Position numbers and translations under genes: made by a program. Below are positions 1 to 7,003 of a DNA stretch of 25,782 bases, piece after piece. This stretch comes from Candidatus Aerophobota bacterium (lineage in GTDB: Bacteria; Aerophobota; Aerophobia; Aerophobales; B3-G15). The stretch is taken from assembly GCA_030607715.1 (NCBI GenBank), contig JAUWJM010000004.1, forward strand, positions 1-25,782. The letters are read 5' to 3'. The notes beneath the pieces were generated by a model. It saw nothing but the letters and a program-made list of their open reading frames with translations, did no database searches and was not told the DNA's origin. Numbering within the stretch: position 1 is the first letter of the stretch; every line of letters starts with the position of its first letter.

Positions 1-1
1 C

Positions 2-580
2 CTGGGATTGATTTTAATTGGGAAAAATATCATTTCTTTGCTTTTTGAACACGGTGCCTTTACCTTTGGAGATACATTAATCACAGCAGAGGCTCTTTTT
101 TACTACTGCCCGGGTTTGTTTGCGATGGGAGGGGTTATGATACTCACCAGGGCCTTTTACTCTCTCCAGGATGTCCTCACGCCGTTAAAGGTAGCTGTTC
201 TTACTGTGTGTCTTAATATTTTATTAAATTTTCTTTTATTAGGCCCTTTGATGCACAAAGGATTAGCCCTGGCAACCTCTCTATCGATGCTCGTCAATAT
301 GAGTGTACTTTTTTTTCTTTTTAGAGAAAAATTGGGAAATATTAAGGGGAGAGAAATTCTTTACTCTCTGGGTAAAATTTTAACTGCTACTGGTGTAATG
401 GGGACAGGGATTTATCTTTTATCTTTCCTCTTTTATAATTTCCTGGGGTTGAGTTCTCTAATTAATCAAATTTTTTGGGTTGGGATGGCAGTAATTGCAG
501 GAGTGGGTATATTTGGAGGACTATCTTATCTTATGAAGCTAAAGGAGTTTAGATTAGTGATTGATTCCTTTAAGAAGTAA
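2..580 (+). CDS. murJ: MurJ lipid II flippase, C-terminal part (5' end outside window)
   Basis: The open frame enters from the left edge and encodes the last ~192 residues of a polytopic membrane protein. The loop LFEHGAFTFGDT followed by a segment ending near RAFYSLQDVLTP is typical of the MurJ/MviN family (MOP superfamily), which moves lipid II across the inner membrane for peptidoglycan synthesis. About five or six hydrophobic helices remain, and the end is a short basic tail (LVIDSFKK). Full MurJ is about 500 residues, so more than half lies upstream. The downstream DUF429 gene is on the same strand but separated by a degenerate repeat. The family call is from recognised sequence pattern, not alignment; another MOP flippase is the only real alternative. 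Confidence 0.9.
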   Translation: MGLILIGKNIISLLFEHGAFTFGDTLITAEALFYYCPGLFAMGGVMILTRAFYSLQDVLTPLKVAVLTVCLNILLNFLLLGPLMHKGLALATSLSMLVNMSVLFFLFREKLGNIKGREILYSLGKILTATGVMGTGIYLLSFLFYNFLGLSSLINQIFWVGMAVIAGVGIFGGLSYLMKLKEFRLVIDSFKK

Positions 581-677
581 TGAGTGAATGTGTGAATGCG
601 TTAAAGCGTAAATGCGTAAGAGGCAAAGGGCTAAAGGAAAAGGGAAAAGAGAAGAGGCTAAAGGCAAGGGGATTAAA
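578..677 (+). repeat. Degenerate phrase-like intergenic repeat
   Basis: The gap after murJ is made of short words repeated with variation: GAGTGAATGTGTGAATGCG, TTAAAGCGTAAATGCGTAA, GGCAAAGGGCTAAAGG and GAGGCTAAAGGCAAGGGG. The same words recur at 9118-9170. An ATG at 612 inside it would add 22 residues of Lys/Gly/Arg-rich translation to the next gene, which I judge an artefact of the repeat rather than real coding. Confidence 0.6.
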
Positions 678-1274
678 TTGGTAAAAAAATCTATCTTTCT
701 TGGTCTGGATTTAGCGGGGAGCCCTAAAAGACCCACAGGATGGGCAGCTATAGATGAAAACAAAAGGATGTTTATTGATCCAGGTGAAGTTTTTAGCGAT
801 GAGCAGATCAAGAGTAAGATAGAAGATCTTTCTCCTCAATGGATTGGAATAGATGCTCCTCTTTCTCTTCCTCAGGGCAAGGAAGAATGTTATTCCAGTC
901 GATTCTGTGACAGGCAATTAAGAGAGCTTGGTATTCCTTGCCTTCCCCCTGCTCTTTTAGGGTCTTTAACTTTTAGGGGAGTGAGATTGGCACAGGAGTT
1001 GAAGAAGAAAAATTATTCTTTCATTGAGGTTTATCCCCGAGCCACTCAAGAGATTTTGGGTATAAAACCCAAGGGTAAAAAACCCACTTTAAAATGGAGA
1101 GAAGGTATTCAGAAGAGGCTTTCTTTCTGGATTTTAGGGATCCCTCCTCAAGAATTACTTTTCAGCGCTCATACTCTTGATGCACTTTTGTGTGCTTATA
1201 CAGCTTATTGCAGGGGAAAAGGAAAATTTCAGGAAATTGGAGATGAGGAAGGAATAATAGTAATACCCCTATGA
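678..1274 (+). CDS. DUF429 family protein (predicted RNase H-fold nuclease)
   Basis: A protein of about 198 residues begins LVKKSIFLGLDLAGSP, has the central block IGIDAPLSLP followed by a Cys/Arg/Asp cluster (SSRFCDRQLRELG), and then FIEVYPRATQEILG. This order is that of DUF429 proteins, predicted to adopt an RNase H-like fold; no reaction is established for them. I chose TTG at 678 because AAGGGG lies about seven bases upstream and the conserved core starts there. An in-frame ATG at 612 only adds translated repeat sequence. The gene stands alone, convergent with the inositol-phosphate gene and 37 bases from its end. Function is unknown beyond the family. Confidence 0.75.
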   Translation: MVKKSIFLGLDLAGSPKRPTGWAAIDENKRMFIDPGEVFSDEQIKSKIEDLSPQWIGIDAPLSLPQGKEECYSSRFCDRQLRELGIPCLPPALLGSLTFRGVRLAQELKKKNYSFIEVYPRATQEILGIKPKGKKPTLKWREGIQKRLSFWILGIPPQELLFSAHTLDALLCAYTAYCRGKGKFQEIGDEEGIIVIPL

Positions 1275-1311
1275 GACAATTTCCTCAATCTTCTTTTCCA
1301 CGCAATTAATA

Positions 1312-2634
1312 TTATTCATTTTTATATAAGAGTACTATCCTTCTGATATTTTCTGCATTCATTAGGAAAGCAATTAAAACAAGAGTTAAAAGGGGCTGAT
1401 TTATCAAAGCTCCAATAAATATGATAAACATTCTAACATCGCGACCAATTCTAAAGTAGTGTTTCCTTGAGCCAAGTTTTCTTTTCATTAAGCCATCGTA
1501 TTTGTCGGCTGTATAACTATTCATAAAGGTACCTATAATTGCTAAAAAACCAATTAATAAGGGCAAAAAATTTAGATTTTCAAGATAGACATAACAGGTT
1601 AGACCAAAAAGAACAAGAGCATCAGCATATCGATCTAATACAGCATCAAACCATCCGCCAAATTCTGTAATTTGGAATTTTAATCTTGCTATTTCTCCAT
1701 CACAACCGTCAATAACAGATAACATTTGTACTATTATTCCTCCGATAACTAAATTAATATACCCTCCTAAGAAGAAGAAAAAAGTGCTTAGAACGGAAAG
1801 GACAAAAGAAAAGAACGAGATATAGTTTGGTGTAATTTTAGTTCTTACAAGATACTTTGTAATTCTGGTTGATATAGGTCTGTTTAAATATCTTGATATG
1901 GGACCATCAGATGTTTTTTTTAAACTGGCTAAAAGTTTTTTTTCAACTTTTTTAAATGCTCTTTTATCATCCACATCAATCCAGAAATCATCTTTAATGC
2001 CAAAAGCTTTAGCTTCCCCCTTCTTAGCCAATACCCTCATTCCCCCTGAGAGGGAATCATCTCCTTTACCTATGCTTTCTTGAATGGCATTGAATATTAC
2101 AGGAGAACAGAGAAAGATTCCTGTATCATAAGCGTTGTATCTCTTTATATTTTTTCCTATATCTAAGATTCTATTATCTTCGACAGAAACTTTTGTGACA
2201 TCCTCACCATCAACAAGCTTATTGTTTTTGATATTATAATCTACAGCTAACATAACTTCATTCTTAGCTATTCTTTTATCCTTTAGCCTTGTTAATATTG
2301 ATTCATTAAAGATATGGTCTCCCATCAATAAAATGAAATTCTCATTTAATAATGATTTTGCCTTGAGAACAGATAATCCGTTCCCCTTTTCCCATTCTTC
2401 ATTTTTGATATGAATTATATTTACATCTGCACTCTGACTAAACTTATTCAAAAAATGTCTCACCTTTTCACCGTTGTATCCTGTTACCACGTAAAAATTA
2501 TTTAAACCGCTCTTCTTTGTAGTTAATATAACCCGTTCGATGAGAGACAATCCCAGGAGGGAAATAAGAGGTTTTGAATCTCCTCTATTTGATAGTCTGC
2601 TTCCCCTCCCGGCAGCGATGATGAGACATTTCAT
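1312..2634 (-). CDS. Bifunctional inositol-1-P cytidylyltransferase / CDP-inositol phosphotransferase-like fusion
   Basis: This is a two-domain protein of 440 residues. The N-terminal ~230 residues form a sugar-nucleotidyltransferase domain starting MKCLIIAAGRGSRL, with a GDH metal site in LLMGDHIF. The C-terminal half is a membrane CDP-alcohol phosphotransferase with the complete signature DGCDGEIAR, eight residues, GGWFDAVLD, and several hydrophobic helices. The same domain order is found in IPCT/DIPPS proteins, which make CDP-inositol and then di-myo-inositol-phosphate phosphate in thermophiles. Related fusions in some bacteria use CDP-inositol for inositol lipids. The inositol-phosphate synthase gene lies just upstream, which supports inositol as substrate. 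ATG at 2634 is preferred to TTG at 2640 because GGGAG sits seven bases before it. Which CDP-inositol acceptor is used cannot be read from sequence. Confidence 0.82.
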   Translation of the reverse strand: MKCLIIAAGRGSRLSNRGDSKPLISLLGLSLIERVILTTKKSGLNNFYVVTGYNGEKVRHFLNKFSQSADVNIIHIKNEEWEKGNGLSVLKAKSLLNENFILLMGDHIFNESILTRLKDKRIAKNEVMLAVDYNIKNNKLVDGEDVTKVSVEDNRILDIGKNIKRYNAYDTGIFLCSPVIFNAIQESIGKGDDSLSGGMRVLAKKGEAKAFGIKDDFWIDVDDKRAFKKVEKKLLASLKKTSDGPISRYLNRPISTRITKYLVRTKITPNYISFFSFVLSVLSTFFFFLGGYINLVIGGIIVQMLSVIDGCDGEIARLKFQITEFGGWFDAVLDRYADALVLFGLTCYVYLENLNFLPLLIGFLAIIGTFMNSYTADKYDGLMKRKLGSRKHYFRIGRDVRMFIIFIGALINQPLLTLVLIAFLMNAENIRRIVLLYKNE

Positions 2635-2673
2635 ATTCAATCTCCCATAGAGAGCTTTAGTTTAATAAACTAA

Positions 2674-2703
2674 TAAGGCCGCAGATTTTCACCTGCGGCC
2701 TTA
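2674..2703 (-). terminator. Perfect 11-bp hairpin between two inositol genes
   Basis: TAAGGCCGCAG and CTGCGGCCTTA pair perfectly around an eight-base loop. On the minus strand the stem ends in TTATTAGTTTATTAA, a loose T-rich tail. It lies 35 bases after the inositol-phosphate synthase stop and 39 bases before the fusion gene, so it could end most transcripts or act as an intercistronic processing or attenuation hairpin that lowers expression of the downstream gene. The stem is seen; the role is inferred. Confidence 0.65.
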
Positions 2704-2738
2704 AGTAACTAATTATAAAATTTAAGAGGTTATCTATA

Positions 2739-3827
2739 TTATCTTTCAGTTTTTCCTGTAATAAATTCCTCCACTTTGTTCTTAGCCTCAAAGTCCGAAT
2801 ATTGAATTGGTGGATGTTTCATAGTGTAAGATGAGATTGAGGTCAAAGGTCCGCTAATACCTCTATCCAAACCAATTTTACAACATCTGATGGCATCTAC
2901 AGCAACACCGGCACTATTAGGCGAGTCTTCCACAGAAAGCCTTAGCTCAATATTAAGAGGAATATCACCAAATTCTCTTCCTTCCATTCTAATGAAACAT
3001 ATCTTGTTATCATTCTGCCAGGGAACGTAATCACTGGGACCAATATGAATATCTTGAGAAGGAAGAGGGGTTTTTAGTTGGGATTGCACTGCTTCTGTTT
3101 TTGAGATTTTCTTTGAAGAAAGTCTGTCTCTGGCAAGCATATTTAAAAAGTCAGTGTTTCCTCCTGTGTTGAGCTGATAAGTGCGGTCCAATTTTACTCC
3201 TCGATCAACAAATAGCTTTGTCAAAATCCGGTGGGTAATAGTAGCTCCCAATTGTGCTTTTATATCATCACCCACAATAGGAAGACCTTTTTCTTCAAAT
3301 TTTTTTGCCCACCCTTCATTAGAGGCAATAAATACTGGCATGCAGTTTATAAATCCCAATCCTGCCTCCAGGGCTGCTTGAGCATAAAACTTTACTCCCT
3401 CTGCCGATCCTACTGGTAAATAATTGACCAGAATTTCGGCTCCACTTTTTTTTAACTCCTCTACTATATCACAGGGTTCTACTTTAGCTGAACGGAAAGC
3501 TCTTTCCTCATCATAATCATCCATATGTTTAGCTACTCCATCCAGCACTGTTCCCATCTTTACAGTTACTCCATAGTGAGGAATATTGGGACAGAATACC
3601 TTGGTGCAATTTGGCTTAGAAAAAATGGCCTCACTTAAATCCCGACCAACTTTTCTTTTATCAATATCAAAAGCAGATACCACCTCAATGTCACTTATCT
3701 TATAGCCACCAAGTTCAGGATGCATTAAACCAATTACCTCTTTTCCATCCTTGTAATACTCTAACCCTTGAATTAGCGAACTTGCACAATTACCTATCCC
3801 TACTATGGTAATTCTTATTTTTTCCAT
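2739..3827 (-). CDS. Myo-inositol-1-phosphate synthase
   Basis: A protein of 362 residues begins with a Rossmann nucleotide-binding segment, ITIVGIGNCASSLIQGLEYY, and carries the family blocks LVNYLPVGSAEG, GDDIKAQLGATITHR, LNTGGNTDFLNM and, near the C terminus, LRLSVEDSPNSAGVAVDAIR. These mark the shorter prokaryotic form of Ino1, which cyclises glucose 6-phosphate to inositol 1-phosphate using bound NAD. The start is secure: AAGGAGGT lies five to six bases before ATG. A consensus promoter is about 170 bases upstream. The gene downstream activates inositol phosphate with CTP, so the two form one pathway. Confidence 0.9.
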   Translation of the reverse strand: MEKIRITIVGIGNCASSLIQGLEYYKDGKEVIGLMHPELGGYKISDIEVVSAFDIDKRKVGRDLSEAIFSKPNCTKVFCPNIPHYGVTVKMGTVLDGVAKHMDDYDEERAFRSAKVEPCDIVEELKKSGAEILVNYLPVGSAEGVKFYAQAALEAGLGFINCMPVFIASNEGWAKKFEEKGLPIVGDDIKAQLGATITHRILTKLFVDRGVKLDRTYQLNTGGNTDFLNMLARDRLSSKKISKTEAVQSQLKTPLPSQDIHIGPSDYVPWQNDNKICFIRMEGREFGDIPLNIELRLSVEDSPNSAGVAVDAIRCCKIGLDRGISGPLTSISSYTMKHPPIQYSDFEAKNKVEEFITGKTER

Positions 3828-3890
3828 TTCTACCTCCTTACTAAATTTTTATTGTGATATTAGTTGGTGCTTGTGATTTGCTTACAAAGG

Positions 3891-3943
3891 AAGGACTAAG
3901 GGAAAGTTTATATTTGAATCTTGAAAGGGCTAAGGGAAAGTTT
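3891..3943. repeat. Tandem 19-bp direct repeat in the inositol-phosphate synthase leader
   Basis: AAGGACTAAGGGAAAGTTT (3891-3909) and AAGGGCTAAGGGAAAGTTT (3925-3943) match at 18 of 19 bases with a 34-base period. Both lie in the transcribed leader between the predicted promoter and the start codon. The wording also resembles the AAAGGCTAAAGG repeats elsewhere in the window. Confidence 0.7.
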
Positions 3944-3998
3944 GCTTCCACGTTTTCATGGTTCTCCTCCTCTCTTTTTTTAAGAAATAACTGATATA

Positions 3999-4026
3999 AT
4001 TATAATAAAATTTAGACTACTGTCAA
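3999..4026 (-). promoter_or_regulatory. Sigma-70-type promoter for inositol-phosphate synthase
   Basis: On the minus strand TTGACA (4021-4026) and TATAAT (3999-4004) are separated by 16 bases, matching both consensus boxes exactly. It points toward the start at 3827 and implies a leader of about 165 nucleotides. Confidence 0.7.
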
Positions 4027-4047
4027 GGGTTCGCATTGAAAGGTTTA

Positions 4048-5079
4048 TCAGATAATTAGCATAGCATCGCCAAAGGACAAAAAACGGTAACCTTTTTTAA
4101 TTGCCTCCTGGTAAGCTTTCATTAATTTTTCTCTGTCTACAAAGGCACTTACTAAAAGTATAAGAGAAGAACCGGGTATATGAAAGTTAGTTATCAGAGC
4201 ATCAATTAGCTTAAAATTGTATCCCGGATAGATAAAAAGATTGGTCCATCCCTCTCCTGGTAAGAGTAATCCTGAAACTTGAGCTTGTGTTTCCAGTGCC
4301 CGGACAGTAGTAGTACCCACAGCTATTAGTCTTCCTCCTCTCTTTTTGGTTTCGTTGATAATTTTAGCTGTTGAAGGGGAAATCTTAAAGTGCTCAGTAG
4401 GTATCTCATTTTTCTCTACTATGGGATTTAAGAGAGATTTGAAACTTGCCCAACCAGTGTGGAGGGTAATCTCAACAAATTTTATTCCCATACTTTTAAG
4501 CTTTTGCAGTAGTTGATGAGTAAAATGAAGTCCTGCTGTGGGTGCTGCTATAGCTCCTTTTTGTCTAGCATAGATAGTTTGATATTTTTCTCTGTCTTTA
4601 TCTTTGTGACGGGAGTGTCTTTTAATATAAGGGGGTAGAGGAGTTTGACCTACTTTAAGAATTTCTTCTTCTAAACAAGAAGAAGTAAACTCAACTGTTC
4701 CCTCGCTTCCTCTTTCTTTCTTTAATATCTTAGCGCTAAGACGAGTTTCCGGGAAAATAATAACTGTTCCCTCTTTTAATCTTCGAGCTGGCTTCAATAA
4801 GCATTCCCAGGTGCCATTCTCTTTTTTTTGTAGAAGGAAAACCTCAACTTTTCCTCCTGTAGTCTCTTTTTTCCCCTTTAATCGAGCCGGGATTACCCTG
4901 GTATTGTTAAGGACTATTACATCCCCTTTCCTTAAATATTCTCCTATTTCATAAAATCTTTTGTGCTCTATTCTGCCTTTTCGAGAAAGTATTAAAAGTC
5001 GGCATCTATCCCGAACAGGGCAAGGTTGCTGAGCAATAAGCTCCCTGGGTAAGCAATAGTAAAAGTCTTTTAATAGCAT
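4048..5079 (-). CDS. queA: tRNA preQ1(34) S-adenosylmethionine ribosyltransferase-isomerase
   Basis: QueA transfers and isomerises the ribosyl part of SAM onto preQ1 in tRNA, making epoxyqueuosine at the wobble position. The 343-residue protein has the normal length and the family order: DFYYCLPRELIAQQP at the N terminus, RKGDVIVLNNTRVIPARLKG, then GAIAAPTAGLHFT, EITLHTGWASF, TEHFKIS, VGTTTVRALE and the C-terminal LITNFHIPGSSLILLVSAF. The ATG at 5079 has no recognisable Shine-Dalgarno; the bases before it are AAATAAAAAAA, preceded by a repeat word. It is divergent from the ABC exporter genes, and no other queuosine gene is in view. Confidence 0.95.
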   Translation of the reverse strand: MLLKDFYYCLPRELIAQQPCPVRDRCRLLILSRKGRIEHKRFYEIGEYLRKGDVIVLNNTRVIPARLKGKKETTGGKVEVFLLQKKENGTWECLLKPARRLKEGTVIIFPETRLSAKILKKERGSEGTVEFTSSCLEEEILKVGQTPLPPYIKRHSRHKDKDREKYQTIYARQKGAIAAPTAGLHFTHQLLQKLKSMGIKFVEITLHTGWASFKSLLNPIVEKNEIPTEHFKISPSTAKIINETKKRGGRLIAVGTTTVRALETQAQVSGLLLPGEGWTNLFIYPGYNFKLIDALITNFHIPGSSLILLVSAFVDREKLMKAYQEAIKKGYRFLSFGDAMLII

Positions 5080-5090
5080 TTTTTTATTTA

Positions 5091-5108
5091 TCTGCGTAAA
5101 TCAGCGGC
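5091..5108 (-). repeat. Phrase-like repeat word in the queA leader
   Basis: The minus strand reads GCCGCTGATTTACGCAGA, a phrase I recognise as a type of dispersed intergenic word in several bacterial groups. It lies between the queA promoter and start codon and replaces the place where a ribosome site would be expected. Confidence 0.35.
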
Positions 5109-5117
5109 TAATATGTA

Positions 5118-5146
5118 AAGTTAGCACGAATTTTACTTGTAGTCAA
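5118..5146 (-). promoter_or_regulatory. Probable queA promoter
   Basis: On the minus strand TTGACT (5141-5146) and TAACTT (5118-5123) are 17 bases apart. The -10 box matches four of six positions. The predicted transcript would start some 30 bases before the queA start codon. Confidence 0.45.
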
Positions 5147-5162
5147 TAGTGGAGTATAAACT

Positions 5163-5191
5163 TTGACAAAAAAAGAGGCACACATTAAAAT
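5163..5191 (+). promoter_or_regulatory. Promoter of the ABC exporter operon
   Basis: TTGACA (5163-5168) and TAAAAT (5186-5191) are separated by 17 bases. The start codon follows about 43 bases later. A second TTGACA at 5199-5204 has no good -10 partner. The queA promoter points the other way just upstream. Confidence 0.6.
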
Positions 5192-5233
5192 ACAAGAATT
5201 GACAAAAAGCTTTAACTAAAGAGGAATTTATCA

Positions 5234-7003
5234 GTGAATAAAGTTAAGAAAACAAAGGAATTCAGGGCGCTATTTTCGCTTATCTGGCGATATAAAACAA
5301 GGGTTATGATCGGTCTTCTGGCTCTTCTCTTAGTCGATGGGACCCAACTTATCCTCCCTCTTATCATCCGAAGTGCAATAGATATCCTTACTCTGGGAAG
5401 GGCCACCAGCTTGGTCTTAGCAAAGTACGCCTTTTACATCATAGCCCTATCTTTGGGAGGGGCAGTGCTGCGCTTTGTCTGGCGCTATTTTATTGGGGGG
5501 ACTTCTCTAAGAATAGAACAATATCTTCGCAATAAGTTCTTTTCCCACATTCAAACTCTATCAGCAAGTTTTTTCAATAGCACCAGAACAGGAGACCTTA
5601 TGGCCAGAGCCACCAATGATATTGAGGCAGTGAGAAGGGCAGCCGCTATGGGAGTGATAATCTCAGTTGATTCTCTTATCTTTTTAATCTTTTCCCTGGC
5701 AGCTATGATATTCATAAATCCGAATCTCACCCTTTATGTAGCAAGTCCTTTCCCCATCCTTGCTTTAATCGTGATAATTTTTGGCCGGAGAATTCATCAG
5801 CGATTTAAGAAAGTCCAGGAGGCTTTTTCAAACATCACGGAGAAGGTAAGGGAGAGCCTTAGCGGTATAAGGGAGATCAAAGCCTTTGTTCAAGAAGGGG
5901 GGGAAATGGATAATTTCAAAAAGGTAAATGAGGAATTTTTTAGAAAAAATATCGCTCTGGTAAAAGTCTGGGGATTATTTGAGCCCCTTCTTATGCTTTT
6001 GGGAGGCTTAAGCACCGCTCTTGTCCTTTTATTTGGAGGCAGAGGGGCCATTTTAAGTGAGATAAGCATTGGCGATTTAGTTGCCTTTTCTATGTATCTG
6101 GGAATGTTAACCGGGCCTATAATGGCCATTGGTTGGATGGTAAATCTTTTTCAGAGAGGAACTGCTTCTATGGGAAGGATAAATAGAATTCTTTTAACAC
6201 AGCCAAAGATAAGAGATGAAAGGAACGCTCTTGATATAGATATTCAGGGTAAAATAGAATATCGCAATCTTTCCTTTTCTTATTCTGGTAAAGATAGCCC
6301 GATTTTGAAGAATATAAATCTCCTTGTTCAACCAGGAGTAAAGCTGGGAATAGTGGGAAGAATTGGCTCAGGAAAAAGCGCTCTCATTCACCTTCTCTGC
6401 CGAGTATTCCAGCCTCCTCGGGAAACTCTTTTCCTCGATGGAGTGGACATAAGGCAGATCCGTCTTTCCACTTTGAGGCAAAGTATAGGAATGGTGCCGC
6501 AGGATAGCTTTCTCTTTTCCACTTCTATCTGGGAAAATATTGTCTTCGGAAATCCCGAATCCTCCAAAGAGCAAATCATAGAGATGGCAAAGTTATGCCA
6601 GATTCACTCGGAAATTATGGAGTTTCCTGAGGGCTTTGATACCTTAGTGGGAGAGAGGGGAATTTCTCTTTCCGGAGGTCAAAGACAGAGAATAGCTTTA
6701 GCCAGAGCGATCATCAGAAATCCCAAGATCCTCATTTTGGATGATGCTCTTTCTTCGGTGGATGCTCAAACAGAGGAGCAAATCTTAAAAAACTTAACCA
6801 AGGTTATGCAGAATCGTACCTCGATAGTAATCTCTCATCGAATTGTGGCTGTTGAAAATTGCGATTTCATTATTGTGATGGATGATGGTAAAATAGTTGA
6901 GAAGGGAAACCATAGGGAGCTTTTAAAGGTTAAGGGAATATATGCTTCTTTCTATGAGGAACAAAAATTAGAGGAAGAAAAAGGGGAGCATTTAAAGTTA
7001 TGA
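5234..7003 (+). CDS. ABC exporter half-transporter, degenerate-site subunit (BmrC-like)
   Basis: This is a fused exporter half: six membrane helices in residues ~20-310, then an ATPase domain. Walker A is GRIGSGKS (375-382), the Q-loop region is MVPQD, the signature is LSGGQ (479-483) and the H-loop His is 535. Walker B reads ILILDD (499-504), so the catalytic Glu is Asp. That change marks the degenerate-site partner in heterodimeric exporters such as BmrCD, LmrCD and TM287/288. The next gene overlaps by four bases (ATGA) and carries the complementary features, so the two very probably form one heterodimer. GTG at 5234 follows GAGGA at suitable spacing. Such pumps export drugs or lipids; the substrate here is unknown. 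Confidence 0.9.
   Translation: MNKVKKTKEFRALFSLIWRYKTRVMIGLLALLLVDGTQLILPLIIRSAIDILTLGRATSLVLAKYAFYIIALSLGGAVLRFVWRYFIGGTSLRIEQYLRNKFFSHIQTLSASFFNSTRTGDLMARATNDIEAVRRAAAMGVIISVDSLIFLIFSLAAMIFINPNLTLYVASPFPILALIVIIFGRRIHQRFKKVQEAFSNITEKVRESLSGIREIKAFVQEGGEMDNFKKVNEEFFRKNIALVKVWGLFEPLLMLLGGLSTALVLLFGGRGAILSEISIGDLVAFSMYLGMLTGPIMAIGWMVNLFQRGTASMGRINRILLTQPKIRDERNALDIDIQGKIEYRNLSFSYSGKDSPILKNINLLVQPGVKLGIVGRIGSGKSALIHLLCRVFQPPRETLFLDGVDIRQIRLSTLRQSIGMVPQDSFLFSTSIWENIVFGNPESSKEQIIEMAKLCQIHSEIMEFPEGFDTLVGERGISLSGGQRQRIALARAIIRNPKILILDDALSSVDAQTEEQILKNLTKVMQNRTSIVISHRIVAVENCDFIIVMDDGKIVEKGNHRELLKVKGIYASFYEEQKLEEEKGEHLKL

Noticed and set aside
612..677. N-terminal extension of the DUF429 protein from ATG 612
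   Set aside because: The extra 22 residues translate a low-complexity repeat; the conserved core starts at the TTG at 678, which has an AAGGGG site.
2641..2738. Riboswitch in the gap between the inositol genes
   Set aside because: Only one simple hairpin is visible; there is no multi-helix core or known aptamer pattern.
5199..5204. Second TTGACA as an extra promoter for the ABC operon
   Set aside because: At 16-18 bases downstream there is only GAGGAATT, which is the ribosome-site area and not a -10 box.
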